Source: Candidatus Kaiserbacteria bacterium RIFCSPLOWO2_01_FULL_45_25
Lineage (GTDB): Bacteria; Patescibacteriota; Minisyncoccia; Phycocordibacterales; UBA918
Direction: 5' to 3'
DNA length: 54,152 bases
NCBI GenBank assembly: GCA_001781415.1
Contig: MFLT01000006.1
Span: 9,387-63,538, forward strand
The notes below the pieces were generated by a model. The model was given only the letters and a program-made list of their open reading frames with translations. It made no database searches and was not told where the DNA came from. Both the position numbers and the translations under genes were made by a program. Below, one piece after another: positions 24,483-31,801 of this stretch. The stretch's first letter is position 1, and every line of letters begins with the position of its first letter.

Positions 24483-26103
24483 CAACCCATTTGTATTTGA
24501 AATATCGCTGAGTATCTTAGACCATCTCGGGCGAAACCTTTATCGTAATTTCGTTACGATTTTAGGTGAAGCTATTTCAAACTCTTGGGACGCCGACGCT
24601 TCAAATGTGTGGATATATGTAGACGGAGACAATTTCGTAATTAAGGATGACGGTATTGGGATGGATTTTGGTGATTTTCAGGGAAAGTTTTTGAGAGTAG
24701 GCTATTCAAAGAGGAAGAATGATAATACGCTATCTGCAAAGGGCAGACCTTTTATTGGTAGAAAAGGTATTGGTAAATTGGCTTTACTCTCATGTGCTGA
24801 AAAAGTAAGTATAATTTCAAAAAAAGAAAATGGTGAGTATATTGGAGGTACGATCAATAATTCAATACTAGACCAAGTTATTAAGGATGATTTAAAGCCA
24901 GATCAGTATCCACTAGAACCACTAGATTTAAAAATATTTGCAAAGTATATAGAAGGTCACAATCAAGGTACCGTAATTCATTTTGAAAATGTTAGAGACG
25001 GTATTAAAAACAGCGTAGACTTTTTGAAGAAAATCACGGCGCTATATTTCCGATTTTCGCTAATTGATACATCTTTTAATATATATATTAATGATGACTT
25101 AATAACCCTGGAAGATGTTAAAGATTTGTCAGATAAGACCCAGTATTTATGGTCATTAAACAATTTTAGTGATCCTTTTATTGATGAAAATCTTTCGCAT
25201 ATTGAACAGGCACACAGAAAGAATTTTGAGTTACCGGAAGGTATATCTGGTTTCGTGGCTTCAGTTTTGACACCAAAAAATCTGAGCATTTTAGGAACAG
25301 GGGAACGAGTCAGTCTTGACTTATTTGTAAACGGAAGATTACGTGAAAGAGACATTTTGAAGAATACACCTACTGCTCGAATTGCAGAGAGCTATCTATA
25401 TGGACAAGTTCACTATAATGCATTAGATAAAGGGGAAGATAAGTTCACAAGTAGCCGTGAAGGAGTCGTGGCAGATGATCCTGAATATCAAGAGTTTCTT
25501 TCTGTAATAAAAGGTGTTGTCGCAGACATAGTGAATGATTGGGATAAGTTGCGTGTTAAAAATAGAGAAGAGGGTGATCCTGAGAATGAGAGAATTACAC
25601 CAAAAGAAAGAAAATCTCGCGAACTAGTTGGAGTTGTGACAAAAGAATATGCTACAAAGACTAAAGCAGACAACGTTAACACTTGGATGGATGAACTTGC
25701 TGACGATGCACAGTTTAATGTGCAGTCTTATACAGAATGCTTCGTTTCTGAAAATCTGGTGCGAAAATATATTACAGCAAAAAATATTCCAATGACTACA
25801 GTAGCGCAAGCTCAGATAACAGAGTGGAAAGATAGAGAGGTTGAAAATAAGAGACATGCAAACATAAATATTGACATCATGAGAACGGGTGAGGATATTA
25901 GTTATCTTGGAATGGATACACTTACATTTCTCGCTGACAATACAGGTACCGCTAACTCAATGAGGACCGACGCAAAAGAATATAAACCCCTTAGGAATGC
26001 TGTGATGCATACATCATTACTTACCGATGCAGCAAAGCTTAGATTGACTACAGTTTACGAAAACATCAAAGCTAGAATTAAGTCACTAATAAACCAACCA
26101 TAA
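24469..26103 (+). CDS. GHKL (MORC/MutL/HSP90-like) ATPase linked to a DNA methyltransferase
   Basis: 544 residues from ATG 24469. The N-terminal Bergerat ATP site is complete: LGEAISNSWDAD (Glu and Asn of the N box), IKDDGIGMD, GRKGIGKLALLS and a NQGTVIHF strand. A second domain of the S5/transducer type follows (GFVASVLTPKNL, VSLDLFVNGRLRERDIL) with conserved SSREGVVADDP. The C-terminal 180 residues are helical, with KERKSRELVG and LRNAVMHTSLLTDAAK, the latter resembling a HEPN-like or C-terminal helical element. Comparative work by Iyer, Abhiman and Aravind linked such MutL-like ATPases to restriction-modification operons and the origin of MORC proteins. Here it probably acts as the sensor or clamp of the restriction module. 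Confidence 0.85.
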   Translation: MQENNNPFVFEISLSILDHLGRNLYRNFVTILGEAISNSWDADASNVWIYVDGDNFVIKDDGIGMDFGDFQGKFLRVGYSKRKNDNTLSAKGRPFIGRKGIGKLALLSCAEKVSIISKKENGEYIGGTINNSILDQVIKDDLKPDQYPLEPLDLKIFAKYIEGHNQGTVIHFENVRDGIKNSVDFLKKITALYFRFSLIDTSFNIYINDDLITLEDVKDLSDKTQYLWSLNNFSDPFIDENLSHIEQAHRKNFELPEGISGFVASVLTPKNLSILGTGERVSLDLFVNGRLRERDILKNTPTARIAESYLYGQVHYNALDKGEDKFTSSREGVVADDPEYQEFLSVIKGVVADIVNDWDKLRVKNREEGDPENERITPKERKSRELVGVVTKEYATKTKADNVNTWMDELADDAQFNVQSYTECFVSENLVRKYITAKNIPMTTVAQAQITEWKDREVENKRHANINIDIMRTGEDISYLGMDTLTFLADNTGTANSMRTDAKEYKPLRNAVMHTSLLTDAAKLRLTTVYENIKARIKSLINQP

Positions 26104-26106
26104 ATA

Positions 26107-26138
26107 GGAAAAGGGGGCAGGGACAATAAAGCTAAAAA
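26107..26138. repeat. REP-like degenerate repeat, copy 1
   Basis: GGAAAAGGGGGCAGGGAC followed by AATAAAGCTAAAAA. A similar word occurs at 32281-32311. Both copies lie in intergenic DNA beside the genes acquired between them. Confidence 0.4.
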
Positions 26139-26160
26139 TCCCGTATTGTAATTTTAAGCC

Positions 26161-26191
26161 AAACTAAAACCGCCTTGGGCGGTTTTAGTTT
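26161..26191. terminator. Bidirectional terminator
   Basis: Perfect 14-base stem AAACTAAAACCGCC with TTG loop between the convergent ATPase and nuclease-like genes. Confidence 0.85.
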
Positions 26192-26211
26192 GCTTCATTT
26201 TCGTTTAATTA

Positions 26212-26694
26212 CTATGAGCTTTTTACAACAATAAATTCATTTAACATCGCTAGGTATTGATCTACGATTTTTGGTTGGATTTTGCCGTGATGGAATGGTT
26301 TGACGGCACCTTTGTTTGCGATGATAGTATCCACTTGATCATAGAAGAAACCGTCTGGTGTAGCGATAAAGAGGGCAGCGTGCCGCCAGGATTTTTCTAT
26401 CTCCTTGGCAATGGCGTTTACTTTGCCATTAGTTCGTTTGGCCATGTATTTGATTTCAACCAAGGTCACATTGTGCGTGTCTTCGTTTACTATCGCATAG
26501 TCTGGTGCTTTGCGAACAATTTCTATCATTGCTCTAGCATCTTCGCTCTTAGGAGCTTTGGCTAGTTGGTGGACTACCTTTTCGTAGCCAAATTCTAGTA
26601 CGGTGTAGCCTTTAGTGTTGTGTATCATTTGTTCAAAGATAATTTCGGCAATCTTTCCCTTGATCAGTTCGTGGGTGAATTTGATGTTATTCAT
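26212..26694 (-). CDS. PD-(D/E)XK-like small nuclease-fold protein
   Basis: 160 residues. It begins with a helix ELIKGKIAEIIFEQMI, which fits the first helix of PD-(D/E)XK folds. The core strand pair is KAPDYAIVNEDTHNVTLVEIKYMAKR, giving the D ... ExK triad, and a later WRHAALFIATPDGFFYDQVDTII strand closes the sheet. It converges on the GHKL ATPase and may supply a nuclease for the defence island, although it has its own promoter (TATAAT eight bases before ATG). The same fold also occurs in recombination and housekeeping proteins. Confidence 0.65.
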   Translation of the reverse strand: MNNIKFTHELIKGKIAEIIFEQMIHNTKGYTVLEFGYEKVVHQLAKAPKSEDARAMIEIVRKAPDYAIVNEDTHNVTLVEIKYMAKRTNGKVNAIAKEIEKSWRHAALFIATPDGFFYDQVDTIIANKGAVKPFHHGKIQPKIVDQYLAMLNEFIVVKSS

Positions 26695-26738
26695 ATGCTG
26701 AAATTATACCTTTTGTGTAGTCATTCTATATAGATAGC

Positions 26739-26767
26739 TTGAACAAACAGGGGAGTAGGTGTAGAAT
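26739..26767 (+). promoter_or_regulatory. Promoter of the NrtR-like gene
   Basis: TTGAAC (26739-26744), a 17-base spacer and TAGAAT (26762-26767), with ATG ten bases further on and no ribosome site. Confidence 0.6.
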
Positions 26768-26777
26768 TCACACTAAT

Positions 26778-27452
26778 ATGTCACAAAAAGCCCCAGATAA
26801 ATTAAGGTTTGCCGCTATGGCGGTGGATGTGGTTTTGTTTGCTGTTGTCGATGGGAAGTTGTCGGTCCTCCTTGGTGAAGTAAATCGTCCCCCGTACTAC
26901 ACCAATATTGAAGCCTTTATCGGTGGGTTGATTTTTGCCAACGAGACGGCGGAGATGGCGCTCGAACGTCATATCAGAAGTAAGGCTGAACTAAAGAAGG
27001 CGTACACTGAGCAGTTGTATACCTTTAGTGAGATTGAACGCGATCCGCGTAATCGGGTGATCTCAATTAGTTATCTTGGACTGGTGCGACCGGATGCTTT
27101 GAAGCAAGAACTGTGTGAGGGACTCCGCTGGTGTGAAGTTAAGAAGCTGCCAAAGCTGGCGTATGATCATGATGAGATGTTTAAGGTAGCGATTAGTAGG
27201 CTTAAGGGGAAGATCTCTTATACCAACATCGCGCAGTACTTGCTGCCAAAAGAATTTACACTCAGTGAACTCCAGGCGGTCTACGAACTAATCTTGGGCA
27301 AGGAAGTAGATAAGCGAAACTTTAGAAAGAAGATTATTGCGCTTGATATGGTGGTGGAGACAGGTGAGATGCAGCAGGGAGTGAAGAATCGTCCAGCGGC
27401 TTTATATCGATTTACTTCTGAGAAGCTCACTGAACTACCACTACTGATTTAA
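26778..27452 (+). CDS. NrtR-like regulator (Nudix-fold sensor plus winged helix)
   Basis: 224 residues from ATG 26778. The N-terminal 150 residues are a Nudix fold (VDVVLFAVVDGKLSVLLGEVNRPP, AFIGGLIFANETAEMALERHI). In the Nudix box the catalytic REUxEExG residues are lost, as expected for a ligand sensor and not a hydrolase. The C-terminal 75 residues form the NrtR winged helix (FTLSELQAVYELILGKEVDKRNFRKKIIALDMVVETGE). NrtR proteins sense ADP-ribose or related molecules and control NAD salvage. No NAD gene is adjacent here, so the regulon must lie elsewhere. Confidence 0.88.
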   Translation: MSQKAPDKLRFAAMAVDVVLFAVVDGKLSVLLGEVNRPPYYTNIEAFIGGLIFANETAEMALERHIRSKAELKKAYTEQLYTFSEIERDPRNRVISISYLGLVRPDALKQELCEGLRWCEVKKLPKLAYDHDEMFKVAISRLKGKISYTNIAQYLLPKEFTLSELQAVYELILGKEVDKRNFRKKIIALDMVVETGEMQQGVKNRPAALYRFTSEKLTELPLLI

Positions 27453-27462
27453 GGAGAAGGGG

Positions 27463-27486
27463 AGAGCGGCCGCAAGGCCGCTCTTT
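27463..27486 (+). terminator. Rho-independent terminator
   Basis: AGAGCGGCC / GGCCGCTCT with GCAA loop and TTTT after the NrtR-like gene. Confidence 0.85.
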
Positions 27487-27500
27487 TGCTGTCTGTAAAT

Positions 27501-27578
27501 AGTGTAGTTTTGACAATAAGGTAATCTTGTATCATAACTTAGTGTAGTGTTGACACTAATACAGGAGAGGAGTATCTT
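27501..27578 (+). promoter_or_regulatory. Tandem promoters on a direct repeat
   Basis: AGTGTAGTTTTGACA (27501-27515) and AGTGTAGTGTTGACA (27541-27555) are near-identical words 40 bp apart, each holding a perfect -35 box. The first has CATAAC 17 bases on; the second has TATCTT (27573-27578) 17 bases on. Both drive the J-domain gene, and the shared AGTGTAG could also be an activator or repressor site. Confidence 0.6.
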
Positions 27579-27654
27579 TGTGTCAGATATACACAAAGTA
27601 CTTCAGCCAAGTAAATGGTCGAAGTATCCGTTCTTTGACAGAAAGGAAATAATT

Positions 27655-28782
27655 ATGACGAACGCACTTGAGGTCGTCCGCGACCAGTTTGCCAAAGCCA
27701 GTCGGTTTGCCGATGTCTTTGGGTCACTGTCCGGAGCTGATCTTGATGAGAAGAAGCGGTTGCTGAAAAAGCAATACTCCATCCTCGCCAAGATGACTCA
27801 CCCGGACCGGGTGAGTGCTCCTGAAGTGGCTCTCGCGACAGCGGTGTTTGCCGAACTGTCTACTCTCTACCGTCGGGCGCAGGATGCGCTTGTGGCCGGG
27901 GTGTACGACAACAGCTTCATCCCTTCACGGGGTGGGGCGGCTAGTACCAAGGTGACCGTCTCAGCTGGTACGGCAACGTACCAGCTTGATGTGGAAGCAT
28001 ATCGGGAGGGAGACTTCTCGAACATCCACTTGGGTGAAGCGGCGGATGGGTCAAAAATCTTTGCGAAGATTGCGGCTGATCCCACGCTGAATCCCTACCT
28101 GGTCGGTGAAGCCAACCTGCTGGCGCAAGCCAGTAAGTTGGCGGCTCTGAAGGGTATTCTCCCGTTTTTGCCCAAGCTCCTTGATTCGGTCATTTTGACC
28201 GAAGCTGGGAACGAGCAGTACCGGGTGAACCTCTATGAGTACAAGCCAGGGTTTGTCTCGCTCACTGAAATCAAAAACGCTTTTCCGGGAGGACTTCCTC
28301 CTGAAGATGCGGCTTGGATTTTTAGGCGAGTACTGGGGCAGACGCTCGCAGCGAATATGCTGGGGGTTGTCCATGGGGCGATTGTGCCAGATCACGTCCT
28401 CGTGAATCCGCTGACACACGAACCTCTCCACATCGGCTGGGCACACGCTATAGAGCGGCCAGCTGAACGAAATGCCAAGCTCACCACGGTCATCGACCGC
28501 TTCAGTGACTGGTATCCACCGGAAGTCTTGGCCCGAGAAGTGCCGTCTCATCAAACCGACCTTTACATGGCCGGCAAGACGATGGTCTACCTCCTCGGGG
28601 GAGATGTGGCTCGTGACAGATTCCCGAGCCATGTGCCAGAGCCCTTGGTGCAATTGGTGCGGCGATGCCTTGAGACGAAAGTCGAGAAGCGTCCCCGCGA
28701 TGCCTTTGCACTCATGCAAGAGTTCACGAAAGTGATCGACAAGCTCTGGGGCAGGAAATATCGGCCGCTTCGGCTGCTGTAA
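27655..28782 (+). CDS. J-domain fused to a protein-kinase-like (pseudokinase) domain
   Basis: 375 residues from ATG 27655, preceded by AAGGA; a GTG at 27580 with GGAGAGGAG is a possible alternative start. Residues 1-75 form a J-domain-like helical unit with the diagnostic HPD at 49-51 (KMTHPDRVS). From about 105 a kinase fold is visible: VEAYREGDFSNIHLGEAADGSKIFAKIA with the ATP-site lysine, GEANLL for the C-helix Glu, VVHGAIVPDHVLV in place of the HRDxKxxN loop, IGWAHA in place of DFG, and YPPEVL with TDLYMAGKTMVYLL for the APE and F-helix region. Loss of the catalytic Asp marks it as a pseudokinase. It heads a unit with vWA and PurA-like genes and is markedly G+C-rich. Confidence 0.72.
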   Translation: MTNALEVVRDQFAKASRFADVFGSLSGADLDEKKRLLKKQYSILAKMTHPDRVSAPEVALATAVFAELSTLYRRAQDALVAGVYDNSFIPSRGGAASTKVTVSAGTATYQLDVEAYREGDFSNIHLGEAADGSKIFAKIAADPTLNPYLVGEANLLAQASKLAALKGILPFLPKLLDSVILTEAGNEQYRVNLYEYKPGFVSLTEIKNAFPGGLPPEDAAWIFRRVLGQTLAANMLGVVHGAIVPDHVLVNPLTHEPLHIGWAHAIERPAERNAKLTTVIDRFSDWYPPEVLAREVPSHQTDLYMAGKTMVYLLGGDVARDRFPSHVPEPLVQLVRRCLETKVEKRPRDAFALMQEFTKVIDKLWGRKYRPLRLL

Positions 28783-28816
28783 CTGTGAATCTAAACTGTA
28801 ACGCAAGGAGAGTATC

Positions 28817-29836
28817 ATGGGTGGTGGAACTTGGGACAGCGGCGCCTATTCAGCCGCAACTTCTGCTCGTCGCGCCTCTGGCATTGACGATTTCGATTAC
28901 ACCAACAAGGTGCGGTCGGGTACGGTATCGGGTATCCACCCGACGCTTGACCCACTCGGGATGAAGAACCCGGACTCGAGCAAGTATCGGTTCCCGCTTC
29001 GCGAGAGTCGAGACAGCGCTGAGCACCCGGATTCGATTCCGATTGCGATCATCTTTGATGTCACCGGTTCGATGCATTCGATCCCGACGGTGCTGCAGCA
29101 AAAGCTGACGCGCCTGATGGACGTGGTCATCGACAAGGCCGGCATTCCTGATCCGCAAGTGCTGGTGGGCGCCGTCGGCGACTCCATCAGTGACCGGTAT
29201 CCGCTTCAGGTGGGGCAGTTCGAGTCGAGCAACCTGTTTGACGAACAACTGCGCAACATCATCCTCGAAGGTGGTGGTGGCGGCCAAAGCATGGAATCCT
29301 ATGCGCTGGCCTACCGCTTTGCTGCAGACCACACGGCCACCGACGCGTTTGAAAAGCGCGGCAAGAAGGGCTACCTCTTCACCATGGGTGACGAGAAGCC
29401 CTGGCCAACGGTGACGGCGGCAGATGTCTCGCGCCTCTTTGGGGTCGAGGCGTCAGAAGACGAGACGGTGGAAAGTCTCATTGCTCGGGCCTCCGAGCGC
29501 TGGGAAATCTTCCACCTCTTCTCGCTTGATGGCAGCTACCGCAACGACAAGCAAGTGCACGACACCTGGCGCAAGCTCCTCGGTGAACGGCTTGTGATGG
29601 TCGAGGATTCGTCCTTGGTGTGCGAAATCATTGCTGGTATCGTGCACATGATGGAGACGGCCTACGACGTCGATCGGGTGGTGGGTGACATCGGCCTGTC
29701 CGGTGCGGCGGCTTCGGCCGTGAAGAATGCACTCGTGCCGGTCGGAACCAGTTCTTTGGTCGCCAAGCGGCAAGCCAGCGCGAGCGGCGCCCTCAAGAAG
29801 GGTGGAGCTGCCAGGGGTGGCGTGTCGCGGATCTGA
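28817..29836 (+). CDS. von Willebrand factor A domain protein
   Basis: 339 residues. AAGGAG lies six bases before ATG, 34 bases after the J-pseudokinase gene. After an N-terminal MGGGTWDSGAY segment and a conserved RRAS...RESRDSAEHP stretch, residues 73-270 form a vWA fold. It has the metal-site motif DVTGSM (Asp81, Thr83, Ser85), GAVGDSISDRYPLQVGQFE, a GGGGGQSMESYALA loop and KKGYLFTMGDE. The C-terminal tail is Ala/Gly-rich. vWA domains bind partners through a metal ion and often serve chaperone-like or kinase-linked assemblies. G+C content is the highest in the window, suggesting transfer. Function is unknown. Confidence 0.85.
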   Translation: MGGGTWDSGAYSAATSARRASGIDDFDYTNKVRSGTVSGIHPTLDPLGMKNPDSSKYRFPLRESRDSAEHPDSIPIAIIFDVTGSMHSIPTVLQQKLTRLMDVVIDKAGIPDPQVLVGAVGDSISDRYPLQVGQFESSNLFDEQLRNIILEGGGGGQSMESYALAYRFAADHTATDAFEKRGKKGYLFTMGDEKPWPTVTAADVSRLFGVEASEDETVESLIARASERWEIFHLFSLDGSYRNDKQVHDTWRKLLGERLVMVEDSSLVCEIIAGIVHMMETAYDVDRVVGDIGLSGAAASAVKNALVPVGTSSLVAKRQASASGALKKGGAARGGVSRI

Positions 29837-29859
29837 TCTTTCAGTTCCTTTACGTAACT

Positions 29860-29890
29860 GCGGCGACACCAATGGTGTCGCCGCTTTCTT
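29860..29890 (+). terminator. Intra-unit terminator or attenuator
   Basis: Perfect 11-base stem GCGGCGACACC / GGTGTCGCCGC with AAT loop and TTTCTTT, between the vWA stop and the PurA-like start. No clear promoter follows it, so the PurA-like gene may depend on read-through. Confidence 0.75.
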
Positions 29891-29915
29891 TATCTCAAAC
29901 TATGGAGCATATATC

Positions 29916-31319
29916 ATGCATGCATCAATTGTGACTGACCTTGGCTTTGGTGATGCTGGTAAAGGCACCATGGTCGACTACTTGGCTCGCCAGACATCTC
30001 AGGCGGTCATCGTTCGCTTCAACGGCGGTGCTCAGGCCGCACACAACGTCCACACCGCCTGCGGGAAACATCACACGTTTTCGCAGTTCGGCAGCGGCAT
30101 GCTCGTCCCGGGTACGCGGACGTTTCTTTCGCACTACGTGTTGTTTGATCCGTTTGCGCTTAGGAACGAAGCGGACGCGCTCTCGAAGCTCGTCCCCGGC
30201 GACCCACTCTCTCGAGTGATTGTCGATGGTGGTGCGCTCACGGTTACGCCGTTTCAAAAGGCAGCCAACCGGGTGCGGGAATCGCTTCGTGGAGCCGGAC
30301 GTCACGGCAGTGTGGGTATGGGTATCGGTGAAACGATGGCCGACATGCTCACGTTTCCGGAATTGGCGGTCTACGCGCACGACCTGCGTGACCTGCCGCT
30401 TTTGTTCCAAAAACTGAAGCGGCAACAGGAGCTCAAGCAAGCGGAGTTTGGTGAAAGGTTGGCGGTTGTGTCCGAATCTGGTGTTTTGCCAGAGGAGGTG
30501 CGACTCCTGTCTGATCCGAACGCTCCGCGGTACATCGCCGAGACGATGGTCGAGCTCTCGCGGCGGTTTACGCTCGGCTCGATGAGTATCCTCAAACGCC
30601 TCTCGTACGAGCATCCACTCATCTTCGAAGGTGCACAGGGAATTCTGATCGACGAGTGGCACGGCTTCCATCCGTACACCACCTGGAGTACAAGCACCAA
30701 CAAGAACGCCAACGCGCTCTTGCGTGACTTGGGCTACCTGGGGCCGGTTAATCGCTACGGCGTGGTGCGGGCATATAGCACCCGTCATGGGCCAGGACCG
30801 TTTCCAAGCGAAGACCAAGGACTCACCATGGCCTTGCCAGACACGCACAACGTGTTTGGTCGGTGGCAGGGTGGTTTCAGGGTGGGGTGGCTTGATCTGC
30901 CACTCACGCGCTACGCGCTTGCGGTATCGGAAGGTACCGACACCATTCTGCTCACGCACCTTGATCGGTGGGCTCAGTTGGGAGAGAAGAAGGTGGTGAC
31001 TGCCTACGCAGTTGAGGCATCGGCATTGTCCACGCGTGAGCGAGCGGCGATTGTCGAGATGAAGGTGGCACGCCCGGTGGCAGGGAAGGTGTATATTGGT
31101 TCCTTCAGACCGAAGGAGACGCTTGAAGACCTGACCTACCAGGAGATGCTTGGAGACATACTCGGAAAGTCCGAGCCAGTCTTTGAGTACACTGAGCTTT
31201 CAGGCGAGGCGTACGCTGACTTTGTCGGTACGCGCCTTGGTCTCCCTGTCGGGGTGACTTCGTACGGGCGCACTGCTGCTGAGAAGCGCGAGCGGCTGTC
31301 ACTCCTCCAGGCTGCATGA
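29916..31319 (+). CDS. Divergent adenylosuccinate synthetase (PurA) homologue
   Basis: 467 residues from ATG 29916, with GGAG eight bases upstream. The PurA fold is clear: LGFGDAGKGTMVDYLA (Asp13 and Lys16 of the GDEGKGK loop), RFNGGAQAAHNVH (His43 for the catalytic His of NAGHT), FEGAQGILIDEWHG, GVVRAYSTRHGPGPFPSE, GGFRVGWLDLPLTRYAL and LTHLDRW. It differs from true PurA at substrate-binding places: the IMP-loop GPTGRGIGP is GRHGSVGMGIGE, the RRCGW segment lacks the double Arg, and TKLD is THLD. It probably joins an amino acid to a purine nucleotide, but the substrate pair may not be IMP and aspartate. It is G+C-rich and belongs to the J-pseudokinase/vWA unit. Confidence 0.8.
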   Translation: MHASIVTDLGFGDAGKGTMVDYLARQTSQAVIVRFNGGAQAAHNVHTACGKHHTFSQFGSGMLVPGTRTFLSHYVLFDPFALRNEADALSKLVPGDPLSRVIVDGGALTVTPFQKAANRVRESLRGAGRHGSVGMGIGETMADMLTFPELAVYAHDLRDLPLLFQKLKRQQELKQAEFGERLAVVSESGVLPEEVRLLSDPNAPRYIAETMVELSRRFTLGSMSILKRLSYEHPLIFEGAQGILIDEWHGFHPYTTWSTSTNKNANALLRDLGYLGPVNRYGVVRAYSTRHGPGPFPSEDQGLTMALPDTHNVFGRWQGGFRVGWLDLPLTRYALAVSEGTDTILLTHLDRWAQLGEKKVVTAYAVEASALSTRERAAIVEMKVARPVAGKVYIGSFRPKETLEDLTYQEMLGDILGKSEPVFEYTELSGEAYADFVGTRLGLPVGVTSYGRTAAEKRERLSLLQAA

Positions 31320-31342
31320 ACAGTTCTTTGAACCACAACTAC

Positions 31343-31369
31343 AAACCGGACGCTTGCGTCCGGTTTTTT
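31343..31369 (+). terminator. Rho-independent terminator
   Basis: AAACCGGACGC / GCGTCCGGTTT followed by TTT; ends the PurA-like unit. Confidence 0.85.
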
Positions 31370-31393
31370 ATGTGTAGGAATTTTGAATAAAAG

Positions 31394-31417
31394 AAAACCC
31401 CGCCTAGGCGAGGTTTG
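31394..31417 (-). terminator. Rho-independent terminator
   Basis: AAACCTCGCC / GGCGGGGTTTT as read on the minus strand, then CTTTT; ends the two-gene orphan unit. Confidence 0.75.
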
Positions 31418-31431
31418 GTTGGTGGTCTGGT

Positions 31432-31782
31432 TTAGTTGAGGAGCTGCCTGGGCGGCAACGATTCGAGGTGACAGACATATACCGCGTCCTTGCCCAGGGC
31501 CACCAGACGAGCGTTGTTGGCGGGTAGTTCCCGCGCGAGGGACGGTTGTAATTCGGGAAGTACTTCCAGAATCGGTGCCAACACCGTTGCGTCTGCCACA
31601 CAGCAGGCGATTCTGCCTGGGGTGATGGGTTCGGTGGTCAGCCAAGGAATCAGGTCGGCATATTCCGAATCTGGTTCAATGCAAAGAACCACAATCTCCT
31701 CCAGGCTAAGCCCGCGTAGCGCTGCTGCTTCGTAAACAAGACTAGACAGCATTGCTTTCTGGAGACTAACAAATTTTTTCAT
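31432..31782 (-). CDS. Orphan 116-residue protein, second gene of a cassette
   Basis: Begins MKKFVSLQKAMLSSLVYEAAALRG at ATG 31782, with GGGAG seven bases upstream; the longer open frame is a shadow of the next gene. It reads as a soluble alpha/beta protein (LSLEEIVVLCIEPDSEYADLIPWL; ARLVALGKDAVYVCHLES) with four cysteines. It is not recognised. It lies 19 bp after the 131-residue gene and shares its promoter and terminator, so the two products may act together. Confidence 0.65.
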   Translation of the reverse strand: MKKFVSLQKAMLSSLVYEAAALRGLSLEEIVVLCIEPDSEYADLIPWLTTEPITPGRIACCVADATVLAPILEVLPELQPSLARELPANNARLVALGKDAVYVCHLESLPPRQLLN

Positions 31783-31801
31783 CAGATACTCCCAGGTGTG
31801 A

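Noticed and set aside
26212..26694. Holliday-junction resolvase annotation
   Set aside because: The PD-(D/E)XK triad fits many families; nothing specific to resolvases such as a dimer helix motif could be recognised.
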